Source: Tetracladium setigerum
Lineage: Eukaryota; Ascomycota; Leotiomycetes; Helotiales
Length of the DNA: 64,000 nt
Direction of reading: 5' to 3'
Assembly: GCA_031472005.1 (NCBI GenBank)
Contig: PZJY01000010.1
Location: forward strand, 2,232,001 to 2,296,000
The notes beneath the pieces were generated by a model. That model was not told the origin of the DNA. It did no database searches and worked only from the letters and a program-made list of their open reading frames with translations. The first letter of the stretch is position 1; each line of letters starts with the position of its first letter. Both the position numbers and the translations under genes were made by a program. Below are positions 44,982-57,741 of the stretch, piece after piece.

Positions 44982-46916
44982 GTTGTTGTGGTTCTTGAAC
45001 GAGGATGCACCTGGAGAGCAGCTGTGAGCCAATGACGCATTTCGAGATGGACGCTTGAAGGTCACGTGGTAATGCCAATTTGGGCGAGCTGGTTCAATCA
45101 CTTCAAGACATCCAAATGTCTCCAAAGAAAGACTGAAATGGTAATTTGAATTTGTGATTATGAATCCTTGGGATAATTTCTATTGGATCGAAAGGTGGTC
45201 CTGACAAGCACAGCAAAAGTTTTCATGATCCCTTGCATAATACTCCTCCGTCGCTTTCTTGTCCTCGCTAAGCTTCTAAACACTGCAAGGTTACCAGACT
45301 TGGTCAAAGACTTGGGAAAGCTTCTTCAAGATTTCTCATCGAGAGCAAATTGTTGTTTTTCATTGTTTAAAAGGAGAGTTAGGCTCAGCGTAACCGACCT
45401 CAGACAGCTAAGGGCTTATAGTACAAAATGGCTTTACACAATAGGGCCATCTATTCTATAGCCCCCTTCCAGAGATTTCAAGATTTCTCATCCATGAACA
45501 TTCGGGAATCACTTATATGAAAGTATGGACAATCAGCCTATTCTGCAAATATAATCTTCTCGGGAAGACGGAGAGGAAAGTGTAGCTCGGTACCGCACAG
45601 TACTCTCAACTTGGTAAAGCAAGAATCCAAATACGGGGCGAGCTTTCTCCATGATCGTGAATCAACGTGGTTCACTTCTTCCCCCGCAAGCATCTCCTCC
45701 TGAGCAATAATGACAGGGCACAGATGATTATAGGGCACGAAGCTTCCTGGGATTGAGCTTTCAAGTTCCAATGACATCTCAACGATTGCCATTTCCCACC
45801 CCGCAGAATTGTATCCTTGTTTTATGGCCGCCCTTGTTGTATCATTGCAGAACTCTATCGCAAGCGAAGTGGCAAAGCCGTAAAGGCAAGTCGAGGCAAA
45901 GACAGTTAAATGGAAGCTGGCTCTGTGGACCAGAAGATTCCGGGATTCGAGCTTTGAAAAGAGCAGACTGATATTGCTCTCAATGTATTGATTGGCTTTG
46001 GGCGAGTCTTGACTCTATGTAAAGTACGGAGTAGGTAGATTGTTGAAAGGATGATTGATGCGATACAACCGAGGAACAGTGAATATCATGATGAACCGGT
46101 TGGTTGGTTGGTTGACGTTGGCCCTGGTGAGGAAGAAGGAGATACTCCGCTCCTGCAATCGACTCTTGGACCGTTCTCCTCCATCCAAACTTTCAAAATC
46201 ACGTTTCTTCGTCTGAAGCGCCTTTCCCCTTTCGTGCATTTTCAGGTACCGGCCTGTTTGGGACTAAACGACGCCACAAATGCCTCCTTGGCAGGCACAC
46301 TATGGCTTTCATTGGCCGGAAGCTCTAATTTTGCGGATGCAGCCGCATGGATTTGGTAAACTGGAGATTGGCAGGTCATGGGTCAGTGGACGCAAGTGGG
46401 CGGTTGTTTTCCTTCGTCTCATCTCCCTGGATTGATCCGGCCGGGGGCAGGGGCGCTTTTCATCTCTCATCTCATATTCATCTCATCTCGCCCCATCATC
46501 TCCTCTCTCGTCGTCTCGACCATTGACCCCCGGACCTCTTCTCTCCCCATCCACATCCCATCCCCCGTCGTCGCTCATTTTCCACCGCGTGTGGTCATCT
46601 CCTTCTTTGTGTCTGTCTGCTGTTCCCACACTCCTTTGATTTCCTATCTATCGCAAGCTTTCGCTCCTTACGATCACGATCACGATCATCATCATCAATC
46701 ACCATCCTCAGACCCATCGCGTCCGATCGTCGACACTCGCTCATTTGCAAAAGGGATTCATGCTGGGAAAGGGGAAGAATCGCTCGATACTGTACTTTCG
46801 ATAGCACATCTGCCACGCAAGATTCGCCTCAACCGCGCGAACCATCGAACGAGCCACCTTTCAATTGAGACAACTAGGCAGATTGGCCTCCAATACAATC
46901 AACTTACCACATCAAG
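44982..46916. other. 1.9-kb divergent gap between PPM1 and the SUN gene
   Basis: The right part (about 46430-46916) is CT-rich and probably the promoter and long leader of the SUN gene. An 84-codon minus-strand frame at 45538-45792 looks somewhat protein-like (LAPYLDSCFTKLRVL) but has no family match, so it is not called a gene. Confidence 0.4.
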
Positions 46917-48420
46917 ATGAGATTCAGCGATATTCAATCCGCCGTGGCCACGGCCATCGTCCTTTTAGCCCTCCCCTGCGAGTCGAAACATGCCCATAGT
47001 GTCAACCATCTGAACATCTTGGGAAAGAGGCATCAGCAACACAAGCGAGCACAATCATCGGCGCGCGCTGTGGGATCGGAGAATGGCCTGCAAAAGCGAG
47101 GTGCTTGCGCATTCCCAACCGATGCAGGATTAGTCGCTGTCACTCCAGGAGCCTCCAATGCAGGATGGGCGATGAGTCCGGACCAGAGCTGCACGCCAGA
47201 TAGCTTCTGTCCGTATGCTTGCCCATCGGGCCAGGTGATGGCGCAATGGAACCCACAGGCTATAAACTACCCTGATCCAAAGTCGATGGTATGTCGATGG
47301 CTATCTTCGAACTGCCCACGCACACGCTAACATAGATAGGATGGTGGACTCTACTGCAACAAGGACGGCGTGATCAGCAAGCCCTTCTCCGATAAGCCAT
47401 ACTGTGTAGCCGGTACTGGTACGGTAGGGGCACAAAACAAATGTGGAAAGACAGTTTCCTTCTGTCAGACAGTCCTCCCCGGAAATGAGGCCATGATCAT
47501 TCCAACCCAAGTCGACAGCTGGACCCAATTAGCTGTTCCTGGTGCTGATTACTGGCTCTCTACGGCTGCACAGTACGTTCCACATCACACCTTACTGACT
47601 CTCGCTGACGCAGTGTAGCTACTATGTCAACTTTCCTGGAATCGATACGGGAAAGGCTTGCATCTGGGGTGATGGGGTCGAAGCCCTTGGCAACTGGTCA
47701 CCATATGTTGCAGGAGCAAATACTAAAGCCGATGGAACCACCTTTTCCATGATTAGTTGGAATCCAATCTTCTTGGAATCATGGCACGCAAAGACAAAGC
47801 CCACGTTTGGTATCAAGATCGAATGTGTTTCGGGCGACTGCATTGGCACTCCTTGCTCTATCGACCCAACTACTGATGGAGTGGGTGGTGTTAGCAGTGG
47901 CCAAGCTGGATCTGGAGCAGGCGGTGCCAACTTCTGTGTCGTCACTGTTCCCAAGGGTGGAAAGGCGAATGTTGTTGTTTTCCCCGTTGGCGATGCCGCG
48001 AATGAGGTGAAATCAGAGAGCACAAAAGCCGCAGCCTCATCTACCACCGCAAATCCAACCACCACTACACAAAAGCCAACGACAACAACGCAAGCCCCAA
48101 CCACTACCACAAAGAAGCCGCAGACGAGTGCCTCTGGTACTGCAGAGGAGGAGGAAGTCGAGGAGGAAGAGCTCACTTCATCAACTGAAACCAGTGTGGA
48201 TTTAGCTGAAGCTACCCGGGGATTCTCTCCACACATTTTGTTTGAGAGACCAGACAACAATACCTCTACCACCACAACTGCGTCTCGCACCTCAAGCCCA
48301 ACGCTCAGCGCAACCGCGGAACGAGCTGCATCCACAAGCAAAGACTCGGGTGCCAATGCCGTCTCTGGTAGCATGTTCAGCTTCCTCGTTGTCTTCGCCG
48401 CCGCAGCATACATTCTATAA
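46917..48420 (+). CDS. SUN-family cell-wall protein, probably GPI-anchored
   Basis: Exons 46917-47288, 47340-47572 and 47619-48420 give 468 aa. A signal sequence (SAVATAIVLLALPCES) precedes a Lys-Arg site (LQKRGACAFP). The SUN domain has the conserved cysteines in FCPYACPSGQVMAQWNP, GGLYCNKDG, KPYCVAGTG, VSFCQTVLPGNEAM and GKACIWGDG. It is followed by a Thr/Pro-rich linker of repeated TTTTxKP-like units, an acidic block EEEEVEEEE, and a hydrophobic C-terminus (FSFLVVFAAAAYIL) after SGANAVSGS, as in GPI-anchored proteins. SUN proteins (Sim1, Uth1, Sun4) act in cell-wall remodelling and septation. No frame breaks. Confidence 0.92.
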
Positions 48421-50523
48421 ACGCCACCAATCTTCTCAACACATTCGTACTTTGACGGCATAGCACCGTCTGATCTCCACGCAACAAATCCTGGATCGAT
48501 CATTTACCTTCAACTTCCTGCCGCTATTTGGCTTATTGCGATACATACCTTCTAATGCGTCTGGAAATACGTAATGCGCCCTCGGAACTTTCCCATGGGC
48601 TTAAAGTAATCGATTGATCGAGTTACAGATACTCCTTCAGCATTTCTTCGGTCGGCCATACGGTCACCCTCCCTCTTTTTTTCGATTTTTGCATATACCC
48701 ACCGACATATCCTTCACATCTATTTACCATTTGTGCAATCAGAACACACACAACTTACCCTGGATTCCTGCTGGATGCAGTCCAACGACTGTTTTGCCCG
48801 GATGTTTTTGATATGGAGCTTATACCCCTTTTTTGTAGTTGTTGATCAGTCTTTTTGGTGATGTTTCTTTGCATTATGTTTTTTTCGGCGGGCATTTTTT
48901 GGGGGGCTTGGTGGCATTTAACTGGATATTTTGGACATTGGACTACAATCTAATTGCTAGATTAGTAATTACCTTGGTATTTGGGGTCGGTTTTGTGGCT
49001 GGTGAAATTATTAGGCAGCGCAGGTGGTGGTTGTAGCTGTGGTTGGTGGTGGCTGTAGATGTCGATGAAGACTCACTTGAGTCGCTTTCTTTACGAAATT
49101 TATGTGTGAAAAGGTCATGTGAGGGGAGCGAGATGGGGTTTGGATTGGATTTTCGAGATGAACGCTTTGGTTGGGGGAAGTGGTGGATGAGGAGGGGTGA
49201 TTGGGGATGGTCAAGTAACAAGTCAAGTAAAAGATGGAACAATAACAAAAAGCTTTGAAGACCAGAAGAACCTCAGTGCCAAACATATATGTCGTGACTA
49301 TTTCCTCCTTTGACCTCATTGACCTCATGATATGTTCCAAACAAAACTTGTTGTCTTGCTCATTGCTTGCCACATAGCGGTTTCCGTTTGCGATTCGCAA
49401 TCAATAGCTTTAATTTCAAATGAACAGGTAGATAGGTACCTTAGCTTGAGTTTCTAATGCATATAAATCCTAGTTTACTCTTGAGATGTGAGAGAGAGGG
49501 GAGGAGAAGTTTGCATATCTTGGCGTGCTAAGGGAGAGCTAAGAGCTCTCCCGTACAGCACAAGCGAGAATGTGGGGATGTGGAGAACAACAGCAACACG
49601 ACGTCTCTCGAGCATGCTTCAGCACCACACAGAAGCTAGTTAGGTACCCCTTCTGGCTTGTAGGTATTTGGCAACACAACTTGATTATTTACGTATATAT
49701 GATGCTAAGAAGCATAAATGTAGTTCAAGAACATTTCACAGCTGCATTTTTCACGCAATAAGGTGGATAGATGAGGTATATGCTATCTGAAGAAGGTTGA
49801 ATCCACATACAGTACCAACAGCATGCATCTCCCAAATTCTTTGTCAATTTCATCATTCATACGCTTTCACTAAATATTCACAATTCTAACCTCCCAGAAC
49901 GTACAATCACCTCGGTGTATTCCAAATGATATGAATGCTTCTCAGGATGGACCGAGAAAGATATACGAGTCCTATTCTTCACATCTTCCGTGAATTTAAG
50001 GGAGCGATTCACTTTTACGGGGTTACTAAATTAGCGTTGTATGGATCACGTCGTTGAAGGTTATTTCTGGGTAAGAGAGGACTCCCTCCGACATCTTCTC
50101 TTCGCCAACGATATCAATCTCCCGGTGCCGAGTGCGACAATCCTTGACTGCGTCTTCATAACTTAATTCACACAATCTCACTCTCGATACCCTCCTCGGC
50201 TGGAAGAAGTTCTTCTCATGCGTGCTTTTACCCAAAGACCTCTATCTTCTGGTTTTAATTACGACATCCTCTTCTGATAGCCTCGTCACGACTTTCTTCA
50301 AACAATCGAACTCTCGCCACTCAGCTCAGCTCTTTTCTTTCCTTGCAACAATCCCTCCCTACACCTCGTCATACTTGCTTTCTTGGAAATCACCTCGATC
50401 AAGCTCGCAAGTTCACAACAATCATCACTTCATCCGATCTCTTGACATACAGTAAGTTCTCATCCATGCTTGTCATCAATGAAAGAAAGGCAACGAACCC
50501 TGACACAGCACCAGAAGAGCAAC
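48421..50523. other. 2.1-kb gap, no gene seen
   Basis: 3' region of the SUN gene and promoter of the membrane-protein gene. A hydrophobic 65-codon frame at 48839-49036 is probably a chance product of T-rich 3' UTR. A possible leader intron begins near GTAAGT at 50453. Confidence 0.4.
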
Positions 50524-51898
50524 ATGGCACCTTTCTTCGAGAACGCCAGATCGACTGCTTGCGGTTGGATCGAGTCGATCTATGCCAGAATCTCCGCAGT
50601 CAAGGACAACATTCGAAGCATGGGTCAGCGACAAGGCGAGGTAGCTTCCATGACAATCGATTATGGCGCCGTCATGGTCTTCGGCCTGGCTATGTTACTT
50701 CAGCTTCAGTTGGACTTAACTTTCTGCTTCGCATACATGATGAAGTATGCCAATGCAGTATCCGGCAAGACCCTTGACACCACACTCACAAAAGTTCCCA
50801 GCTTGGTAGACCCAGTTGGAGGCCTCTGGTTCACGCTTCTCTTTGGTATCTTACTCCTTATGGGAAATACTTGGCTCGTCGCGCGAATCATCCGCACTCA
50901 TGGCCATTGTCCCATTTCGATGTCTGACAAACTTAGGTACTTGGTTTGGGAAATTCTTCAAGGGCTGGAGTTTTATGCGGTCACAATGGTCCATGCAACA
51001 GGCGGAGATGAAAATTTGATGGATGGCCATACAACAGAAGACATCGAAGCTCAAATGCAATTCAAAATCGTAGGAAAAACATCGGGAGGTCTGGACGAGC
51101 AAGCCGAGCAAGAGATTACTTTCGAAACCGACTTTGATGGCCAGACTCGTACGGAGGATCAGGAATCGGAGACATTCAAACATTGCGAAACATGGAACAA
51201 AGCCGTCAAGACTCTGAGTCGCCTTCACTTCGCTCTTGGCATCTTCCTATACATTGCCTTGGAAACCATGCTCTTCCAGGTTAAACTCGAAGCCAAAGCG
51301 TCAATCTCATGTCTCTGGATGCTATTGAGAGCCACAACTTTCTACAAAGTCTTGGATTTCCTCCCGGAGCTGGCTGCACTCGTTGAGAAACACTTCCTCC
51401 CGCTGGTTCGCTGCACACTCGGCTTCTTGGTCCTTTGTCTCACGTGGGGTCTGTCTTCGCTCTTTTTCAATTGGTTTCTTTTAGCCATTGATTTCAACGG
51501 AGATGAGGAGGAGGCAGCTTCGTTGTTTTCCCCTTTCCGTCTGATACTTTGGGGAATGGGTGTCCTACTATGCATTATGATCCTGATGGCCTTCTCGTCT
51601 GTTTACGAAGAGGTTGCCCATCTTCGCGCATTCGATAAACTCGAGAAGAAGAAGGCTGCGGTCGGAGAACAGTTCATGGATGGGGCTCACAACCGAATTA
51701 CCCCAACTCATTTGAAGTACCTGGAGTTGCTCGATCGGCTGGTCACCCAGAACCCTCATATTTTCATTTTTTGTTGGCCTGGTGGCACTCACGATCTTGG
51801 GTTCGTTTCTCTTCAGCCTCAGTGTCGGTTGTAGCAGTTGTGGAGGACAGGAGCAGGCTGTGCTTGTGGTGAATGGTCAGATGTTGTTGGTGCAATAA
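50524..51898 (+). CDS. Unrecognised multi-spanning membrane protein
   Basis: Single exon. As given, the frame ends at 51834, but deleting one T from the T6 run at 51767-51772 replaces a nonsense tail with a clean membrane segment (FVGLVALTILGSFLFSLSVG) and ends at TAA 51896-51898, 457 aa. Predicted membrane segments: GAVMVFGLAMLLQLQL, LWFTLLFGILLLMGN, LHFALGIFLYIALETML, TLGFLVLCLTWGLSSLFF, LILWGMGVLLCIMILMAF and the restored one. A cytosolic-type acidic loop lies between the second and third. I know no function for it. The start at 50524 (MAPFFENARS) was preferred over 50470 because the region before it looks like leader. Confidence 0.7.
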
Positions 51899-52611
51899 TT
51901 GCTGGGAGAGGCAGAGAGCATGGAAGGGGTTTTAGCATAGTCATGGCCCTTTACTGCGTTGTCTTGAGAATTGCTGAAGGATTTTAAGAGTACACCTACA
52001 TTACCGTGGGTCTTTACGTGAATAACTTCGAAGGCAACAACAAACGTTTGCTCAACCAAGACCACCAACAGTGCTGCCAAAACTTCTTATCAGACCTCGC
52101 TCCTTGGGTCATTCTACTCGATGACTGTTATACATATAAAAGAGCTCAAGATCTATAGAGACTCGCAATCTGCTAACTCGGGACCCTACAAGTGCTCTAT
52201 TTTTACACGGGATGTAAACAAACCCCACACTCCTTCCACACTTCATCCACAACCTCCGTGAATCATAATGTCACTCGCATGATTCAAACCCAAAAGGGAC
52301 ATTCAGAATCACAATTCCAAATCAAAGCCTCCTCTTCAGCTTTCAACCCTTCACCTTGTCCGGGCTAGGGCTCAATAGACTTGATGAATGGGGATGGCAG
52401 GAAAAACGACCTCGCTTGAGGCTTAGCGTCGAATCATCCCAACCCACCATCTCTTTCTTTCTTCAACTCTATCCAGTTCTCTCTCTCTCCTCATCTCTCT
52501 CGCAAAAACTAAAATATCGACAAGTTGCGCACCGCAGACAGCTAGCCTTTTGCTTTGCAGAGCTTCTTTCGCTTAAATAATTTCACGAACGCCTTTGCGA
52601 ACACCAACAGC
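51899..52611. other. Gap before the Asp/Tyr-repeat gene
   Basis: No gene is supported. The last 150 bp are CT-rich, as expected of a fungal promoter or leader. Confidence 0.4.
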
Positions 52612-54487
52612 ATGGAGGCCAACAATATGAACGTCGTCACCCTGAAGAAGCCGGTTATAACAGAGGAGTAGTAAGTCTATCAATTTCTTCCTCGTGAATG
52701 GGCATGCTATGTTTCTTTCTACTCCTCATGGGAACAATTGATTCCTCCATGGCTTTAGGTGACGGGTCACTAACTGACCATAACTCCATAGCTACGACCT
52801 TGTCATATACATCATCGGAGACATCTCGCATTCCGCCAACCAATGCAGACCACGATCCAGATTCTACCCTCAAGGAAGAGGTCGTGTCGACTCGGAGCTT
52901 GGTTCGTACGAGTTCAGAAGAAACATCATTGATATGATGTTCGAGCGCATGGTTCTGGTGGGTGTCTTTGAGGCCTCAGACCTCAGACCTCCCCCCCTAG
53001 GTCTGCCAGATCACTGACTTGGTCATAGGACGAATTTATCATTGAGATTGAAGGCCTTCCAGAGAGTGAGAACACCTTCATACTGGGTCCCTTCATCGAA
53101 ATTCCTCGCGTTGGTGGTGGCTCCGAGTGGAGTTGCGGTCCAAATGGCGGCTTCATGAAGTACATTATCGGATCCGTACCTCCCTCGTTTGCAATGATAA
53201 AGAAGATGCTTGAGTTGGATACGTTTTTGCGCAACCCATTTGTCAAAGACGAGCTCGCTTATTATTATCTGGATTACCAGATGTACCTGAAGGACGAAAC
53301 TATCCCTGAGGTATGTAACTACTACAAGTCTTCTACTTGAGGTTTGTGCTTTGGTGCCGTTGCTGATTTTCTTTTTCCAGTTCTTGCAAGTTGAGAAATC
53401 TGCGGCCAAAAATTCGGAGCGCGTCAGCCGAGAATCGTCAGAGGACACAGGCTACCCAGCAAGCGAGGTTGATTCGGCTGCTGCTAGTGTTATCACGGAA
53501 GTCCCGGATATTGGTGAATGGTTGAGGGGAGTTGTTGGCCGCGGTTCTTCTATTGATTACGATTCAGAGGGTTACGACTCTGTTGAGCAGGGTTCAGAGT
53601 CACTTCGCGATTATGGTTATCACAACGGTCACAATTCCGATGTCCAGGATGCTGTTGAGTCTGATCGAGAGGCAACTGTTTCTTCCACTGGCTACGATTT
53701 GGAAGTCAAGGTCCAGGACGCCTTTAAGTGTGGTCGAGAGTCAGCCCAGGACTACGGCTATGATAATGATTACAATTCCGAGGACCAGCACAGTGTTGGC
53801 TATGAACAAGAGTTCACCAGCGGTGGTGACAATGCCACCGATTATGACTACGATGGCCAGGAAAGTGTTGGCTACTGTCAAGAGGCAACTCATGAGTTCG
53901 ATTATGCCAACGGTCACAAATCCAATGGCCAGGAGGACGTTAAGCATGACCGAGAGTCAACTAGCGAACTCGATCATCACAGCATTTACGATTCTAAGGC
54001 CTACGAGGTTGTTGAGCATGGTCAAGAGCAGCCAACACCATACCACGATCGCCAACTCGGAGCTTTCGGTATCACCCCTCCCTCTTCAAGACGATTTTTC
54101 GATGTTGATGCCGTCCAACGCTTTGGCTTTGCCCATCGTTCCAATTCAGAGGCCCGAGAAGACTCTGGATATGAACCAGAGTTCACAGCTCCAAGCAAAG
54201 ATAGCCATCAGCTCGCCACTGCCTTCAATACCCCTCCCTCCTCAGGACGAGTCGGAAAGCGTCGCCTTGACTTTGATGCCAGCGAGTATCCCGCAAAGAG
54301 ACTTTGCTACTGCAGTCGAGATGGTCGTGAGGATGTACAGGGTGATGTTTCTGAGGTTGACTCCGAGGATCGATACACTGGTGCCAATGCCCAGCCTATG
54401 GGAAGGACAGTAACAATCGATGCCGCTCTTCTCAATTCCATCCTCGCACGACTTGATTGGCTAGAAGGTGCTCGAATTGTCTTTTAG
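52612..54487 (+). CDS. Unrecognised protein with degenerate Asp/Tyr/Ser-rich repeats
   Basis: Exons 52612-52670, 52792-52957, 53029-53310 and 53381-54487 give 537 aa in frame. The first 165 residues form a compact, conserved-looking domain (YDLVIYIIGDIS, NIIDMMFERMVLDEFIIEIE, MKYIIGSVPPSFAMIKKMLE). Then from about residue 215 to 380 an imperfect repeat of roughly 25 residues recurs (DYGYHNGHNSDVQDAVESDR, DYGYDNDYNSEDQHSVGYEQ, FDYANGHKSNGQEDVKHDRE). The tail has two ITPPSSRR/NTPPSSGR-like elements, a KRRLDFDASEYPAKR basic patch and a closing helix (LLNSILARLDWLEGA). It is probably intrinsically disordered in the middle. Family unknown. Confidence 0.7.
53550..54050 (+). repeat. Degenerate ~75-bp coding tandem repeat
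   Basis: Within the last exon, recurring GATTATGGTTATNACAACGG-like and CCAGGA(C/A)G(C/T)-(G/T)TT blocks spaced about 70-80 bp encode the Asp/Tyr repeats. Copies have diverged by both substitutions and length. Confidence 0.55.
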
Positions 54488-55170
54488 GGATTTGTCAATA
54501 CAAGAATTCTGGGCGTTGTTTATTGGGTGTTCTGGTTGGTTGCTTGCTCTGCTTGGGAAGTTGGAGTTTGTGGTCTGGAGTTCTCGTTGGGAGTTCAGGT
54601 TGGCAGTTTGGTGGGTGTTCTGGTTGGGTCGAAAGATTGCTGCATGCATGTAGTTGCACATACTGTTCTTTAGAAATCGAGAAATACAATGCCCATAAAT
54701 TTACTTGCTCTCCATCCCAAGGGACAAGACACTTCTCGTTGTGCTTAATCGGTAATATCTCCGAATCGAGACAAAGTGCTAGCTTCCCCTGGAAGAGTAC
54801 CGAGGTATTTGATGCCACTTGGAAGTTACGACAATATTTGTCAAAGCATCCTTTCAAAGATACCAGTATCTCTAGGTCGAGGATTGTACTCTGCTTTTAT
54901 TTGTGTGATGTTGAAGATGTACGAGTGAAGCGAGGGAGGTTTTGTTTTGTTTTGTTTTGTTTACATGTTGACCATAACGTCATTTGAGGACGCGCCTGTA
55001 CCAACTGGAGCGCGTCACGTCTCGACTCCGCACGGCTGGAATTCCATCCATTGTACTGGGTTGGCCCAGCCCGTTTGGTGGTAATTGCCTTTATTAAACT
55101 CCAATCTTCCCTCACATCTTAGCCTTGTAATCTTTTACATTTATCGTCATTCTCAAAATTTCATTACCTG
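54488..55170. other. Gap with GGTTGG-rich and TTTTG repeats
   Basis: 3' region with imperfect repeats of GTTCTGGTTGG/GGAGTTC type at about 54525-54630 and a (TTTTG)4 tract at about 54940-54960. No gene is supported. Confidence 0.35.
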
Positions 55171-56560
55171 ATGGCTCCCAGACGAAAAGCAGCGCTCGAA
55201 GCGAGTAAAGGCATTGAAGCAGCAACCACAACAAAGGCCTCGAAGCCAGGGCCATCCGCTAGCAAACCAACTGGTGTCTCAAAGACCTCGAAACCAAAGC
55301 CGTCCGCTAGCAAAAAATCCGTTGTTTCAAAGATGTCGACAGCAGATTTACCCGCCAGCAAACAATCTGCTGGGCTCAACTCAAGGGCGTTCAAGTACTC
55401 TGATGCCAACACCGTAAGTTTAAGGGATCCAGTTGAGGACGATTCGTTGACCCCTGTCTTCCTTCTTCAATCCCAACATTCTGCTAATTCCTACTTCTTG
55501 ACAGCTCGGAAAGAAACCTACGTACACCAATCTCCAATGGCCAAATATTGGCGATTTCCTCGATGATGAAGACCAAGACATGCCCAAGAAAGGCGAAGTT
55601 TTGAGCAAGGAATTCCTCGAGCGAGTCTCTGATCTAGGCATTCCGGTAACCGAAGACGGGGCGACTCTTGGGCAGAACCTGGACAACGAGACCGAGAAGA
55701 GGAATCAAGATCGGGTGGGCGTTTATATCTGCAACGATTGGAACGGATATGGAATATCTGAATGCTTCATCAATTACGTATGTCATGGAGTGCTTGACTA
55801 CTCATGGTATGAGAGGACTGATGGTAACTTTTTAAACAGTTGAAGGATTTCAATAAGGACATTTTCAACAAAAGTGTTAGTCCTTATAAAAAGTGGGCAT
55901 ATGTTGAAGGCATTGCCTGCCTTTTCATGATGGGTGATATTGAGGAGTGGCTAGGTTGATTTCCCCTCTTTGGCAGAGGCAATTCATCTTACAAACTGTC
56001 CGGTAGGCAACGAGGATGGCGAGTCCGTCAAAGAGATTGCTGGCATGATAGGCCTCATGGTTCTCACCGCATACTCAGCGCTTGCTGAACACTCTCTCCT
56101 TCAGCCGAATCCCGATATCAAGAATCTTGAAATAATAACTCTCTTGATGCTGCAGTTTGCACAAGGCGATGGACAGGATCTGGATATCGGCTGGGATTGC
56201 GAGCTGGTGAGAATGTGCGACGAGGCTGGAGTTGACTTGAACAAGGCAGTGCGGAAACAGATCTCCATATCAAAGGATAATCTGGAGAAATTGCGGGACA
56301 CATACAGAGAAAAGGAAGATGAATACAAGAAAGCTGCCGAGATCAAAGGCTGGAAGCCCGAGGATGATGTGGGCGGATTAGATGACGAGAAAATGTGGTA
56401 TCGTTGGGATTGGAAGCTTGAGGTAAATAATCTTGATGTGATCGTTTATTATTCTGGGTCAAGCTAATGGTTTGCGTAGTACCAAGCGTTCCAGAAGGAC
56501 CACAAAGGAGGAACTCATTACGTTGTGAGCAAGAAGAGCAAGCAGCCTAAGAAACGATAG
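55171..56560 (+). CDS. Unrecognised lysine-rich protein
   Basis: Exons 55171-55413, 55505-55777, 55840-56422 and 56480-56560. Removing one G from the GG at about 55956 (CTAGGTTGA) joins FMMGDIEEWL to VDFPSLAEAIHL and gives 392 aa exactly in frame. The first 70 residues are low-complexity Lys/Ser/Ala/Thr with a repeated SKP-PSASK element, histone-tail-like. The remainder is mixed and globular (TNLQWPNIGDFLDDEDQD, YICNDWNGYGISECFINY, IAGMIGLMVLTAYSALAEHS) and ends in a basic tail (KKSKQPKKR). No family is recognised. It could be nuclear. Confidence 0.65.
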
Positions 56561-57741
56561 TCATCATGGGTGAGATAATACTCCCTTTCGTAGGTAAGTA
56601 TCTGTTTCCACAGACTACTACCCCGCGGTTTGACTCACGTCCAACAGATACCTACCTCCACCTCACTGAAATCCTAGCCTCATGTATTGTTATCTCTTGT
56701 ATTCCTACTTCGATTTATTCCTGGCTCGCTGGCGTGTTGGCGCGGAACTTTAAAAGCAATTGCCTTTCGGGAGTTGTCTGGCGGTGAATATGAAATACTT
56801 GTAAAACTGTACATCGAGTACGAATCTCATTAATTGATGCATCTGTGTGGGACCGTGCACAAAAGCAGTTCGCGTTGGCACCATGAACTGACTCGAGGCT
56901 CAAGCTTCAGCATTGTCTAACACAAACTCTATATGCATCGGGGGCAAATCAGCCGGTTCCATGGACTTTTGGCTGCTTCTAGCGTGGCCGATATGATGTG
57001 GACGGTTGATCGGTGTAGATCGATCCCCATGAAGATTTCCTATCTTTCCCATTCCCAACGTGGGGCACTATGATTATTGGTGTGAATGTCAAAGCTTCTT
57101 GATTGTCCGAAAGCCCCGGTATTCCAACTCGAAAGGTTATTCTGTCAGATCGGCAAGTTTGACGTGGTTTGACATGTAGCAAGGCATCGCCTGATCATTT
57201 CCGTGGTTCAGATTGGGCAGAAAACACTCGTAAAGAAGGCATTTACGAGGAGGAAGGTAGTGAGTTACGGGATGGATACTTTCTGGTACTAATTAATCGA
57301 CGACAATAGGCAGTAAGCGAACAAAGCGCTTTGGCAGGTCATGTACCTCGAAGTATACTTTAAATGTCTCAATCGGAGAAAAGCACCAGCACGGGCTCCT
57401 TGCATTAGTGTTTTGGCGCTCTTAAACAAAATCAGAGGACATCCTTCGTTGGGATTTCCCACCAAGTACTTCGAAGTACCAAACGACCTTCTGGAATGAT
57501 CTCAGATTAAACCTTAGAGCCCAACAGATGAGGTTCTGAAGAGGTCTCACTTCAAGTCCATGTGATGTGATATGGGTTCATACCATTCGCCTTACTTCGC
57601 AATAATACACTCCCGACTCTCGACTGCTATGCTACGGCTAGAAACCTCGTGGGAGGTAAGTGGCGAATATCTCGTTGTTGTTTCACAGTAGCTAACCGAT
57701 TGTTAGATCTAATCAACTCTGCACACAACCCTTCCGCGGAG
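56561..57741. other. Gap before the rhodopsin-domain gene
   Basis: 1.2 kb with no supported gene. A 73-codon frame just downstream of the preceding stop is likely UTR. Confidence 0.4.

Noticed and set aside
45538..45792. 84-codon minus-strand frame between PPM1 and the SUN gene
   Set aside because: It looks slightly protein-like but has no family match and no supporting splice structure.
48839..49036. Hydrophobic 65-codon frame after the SUN gene
   Set aside because: T-rich 3' UTR commonly encodes hydrophobic residues; no other support.
53532..54413. 293-codon second frame in the repeat gene treated as a gene
   Set aside because: It lacks any recognisable domain and is explained by the stop-poor repeat composition. 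It is kept only as an observation.
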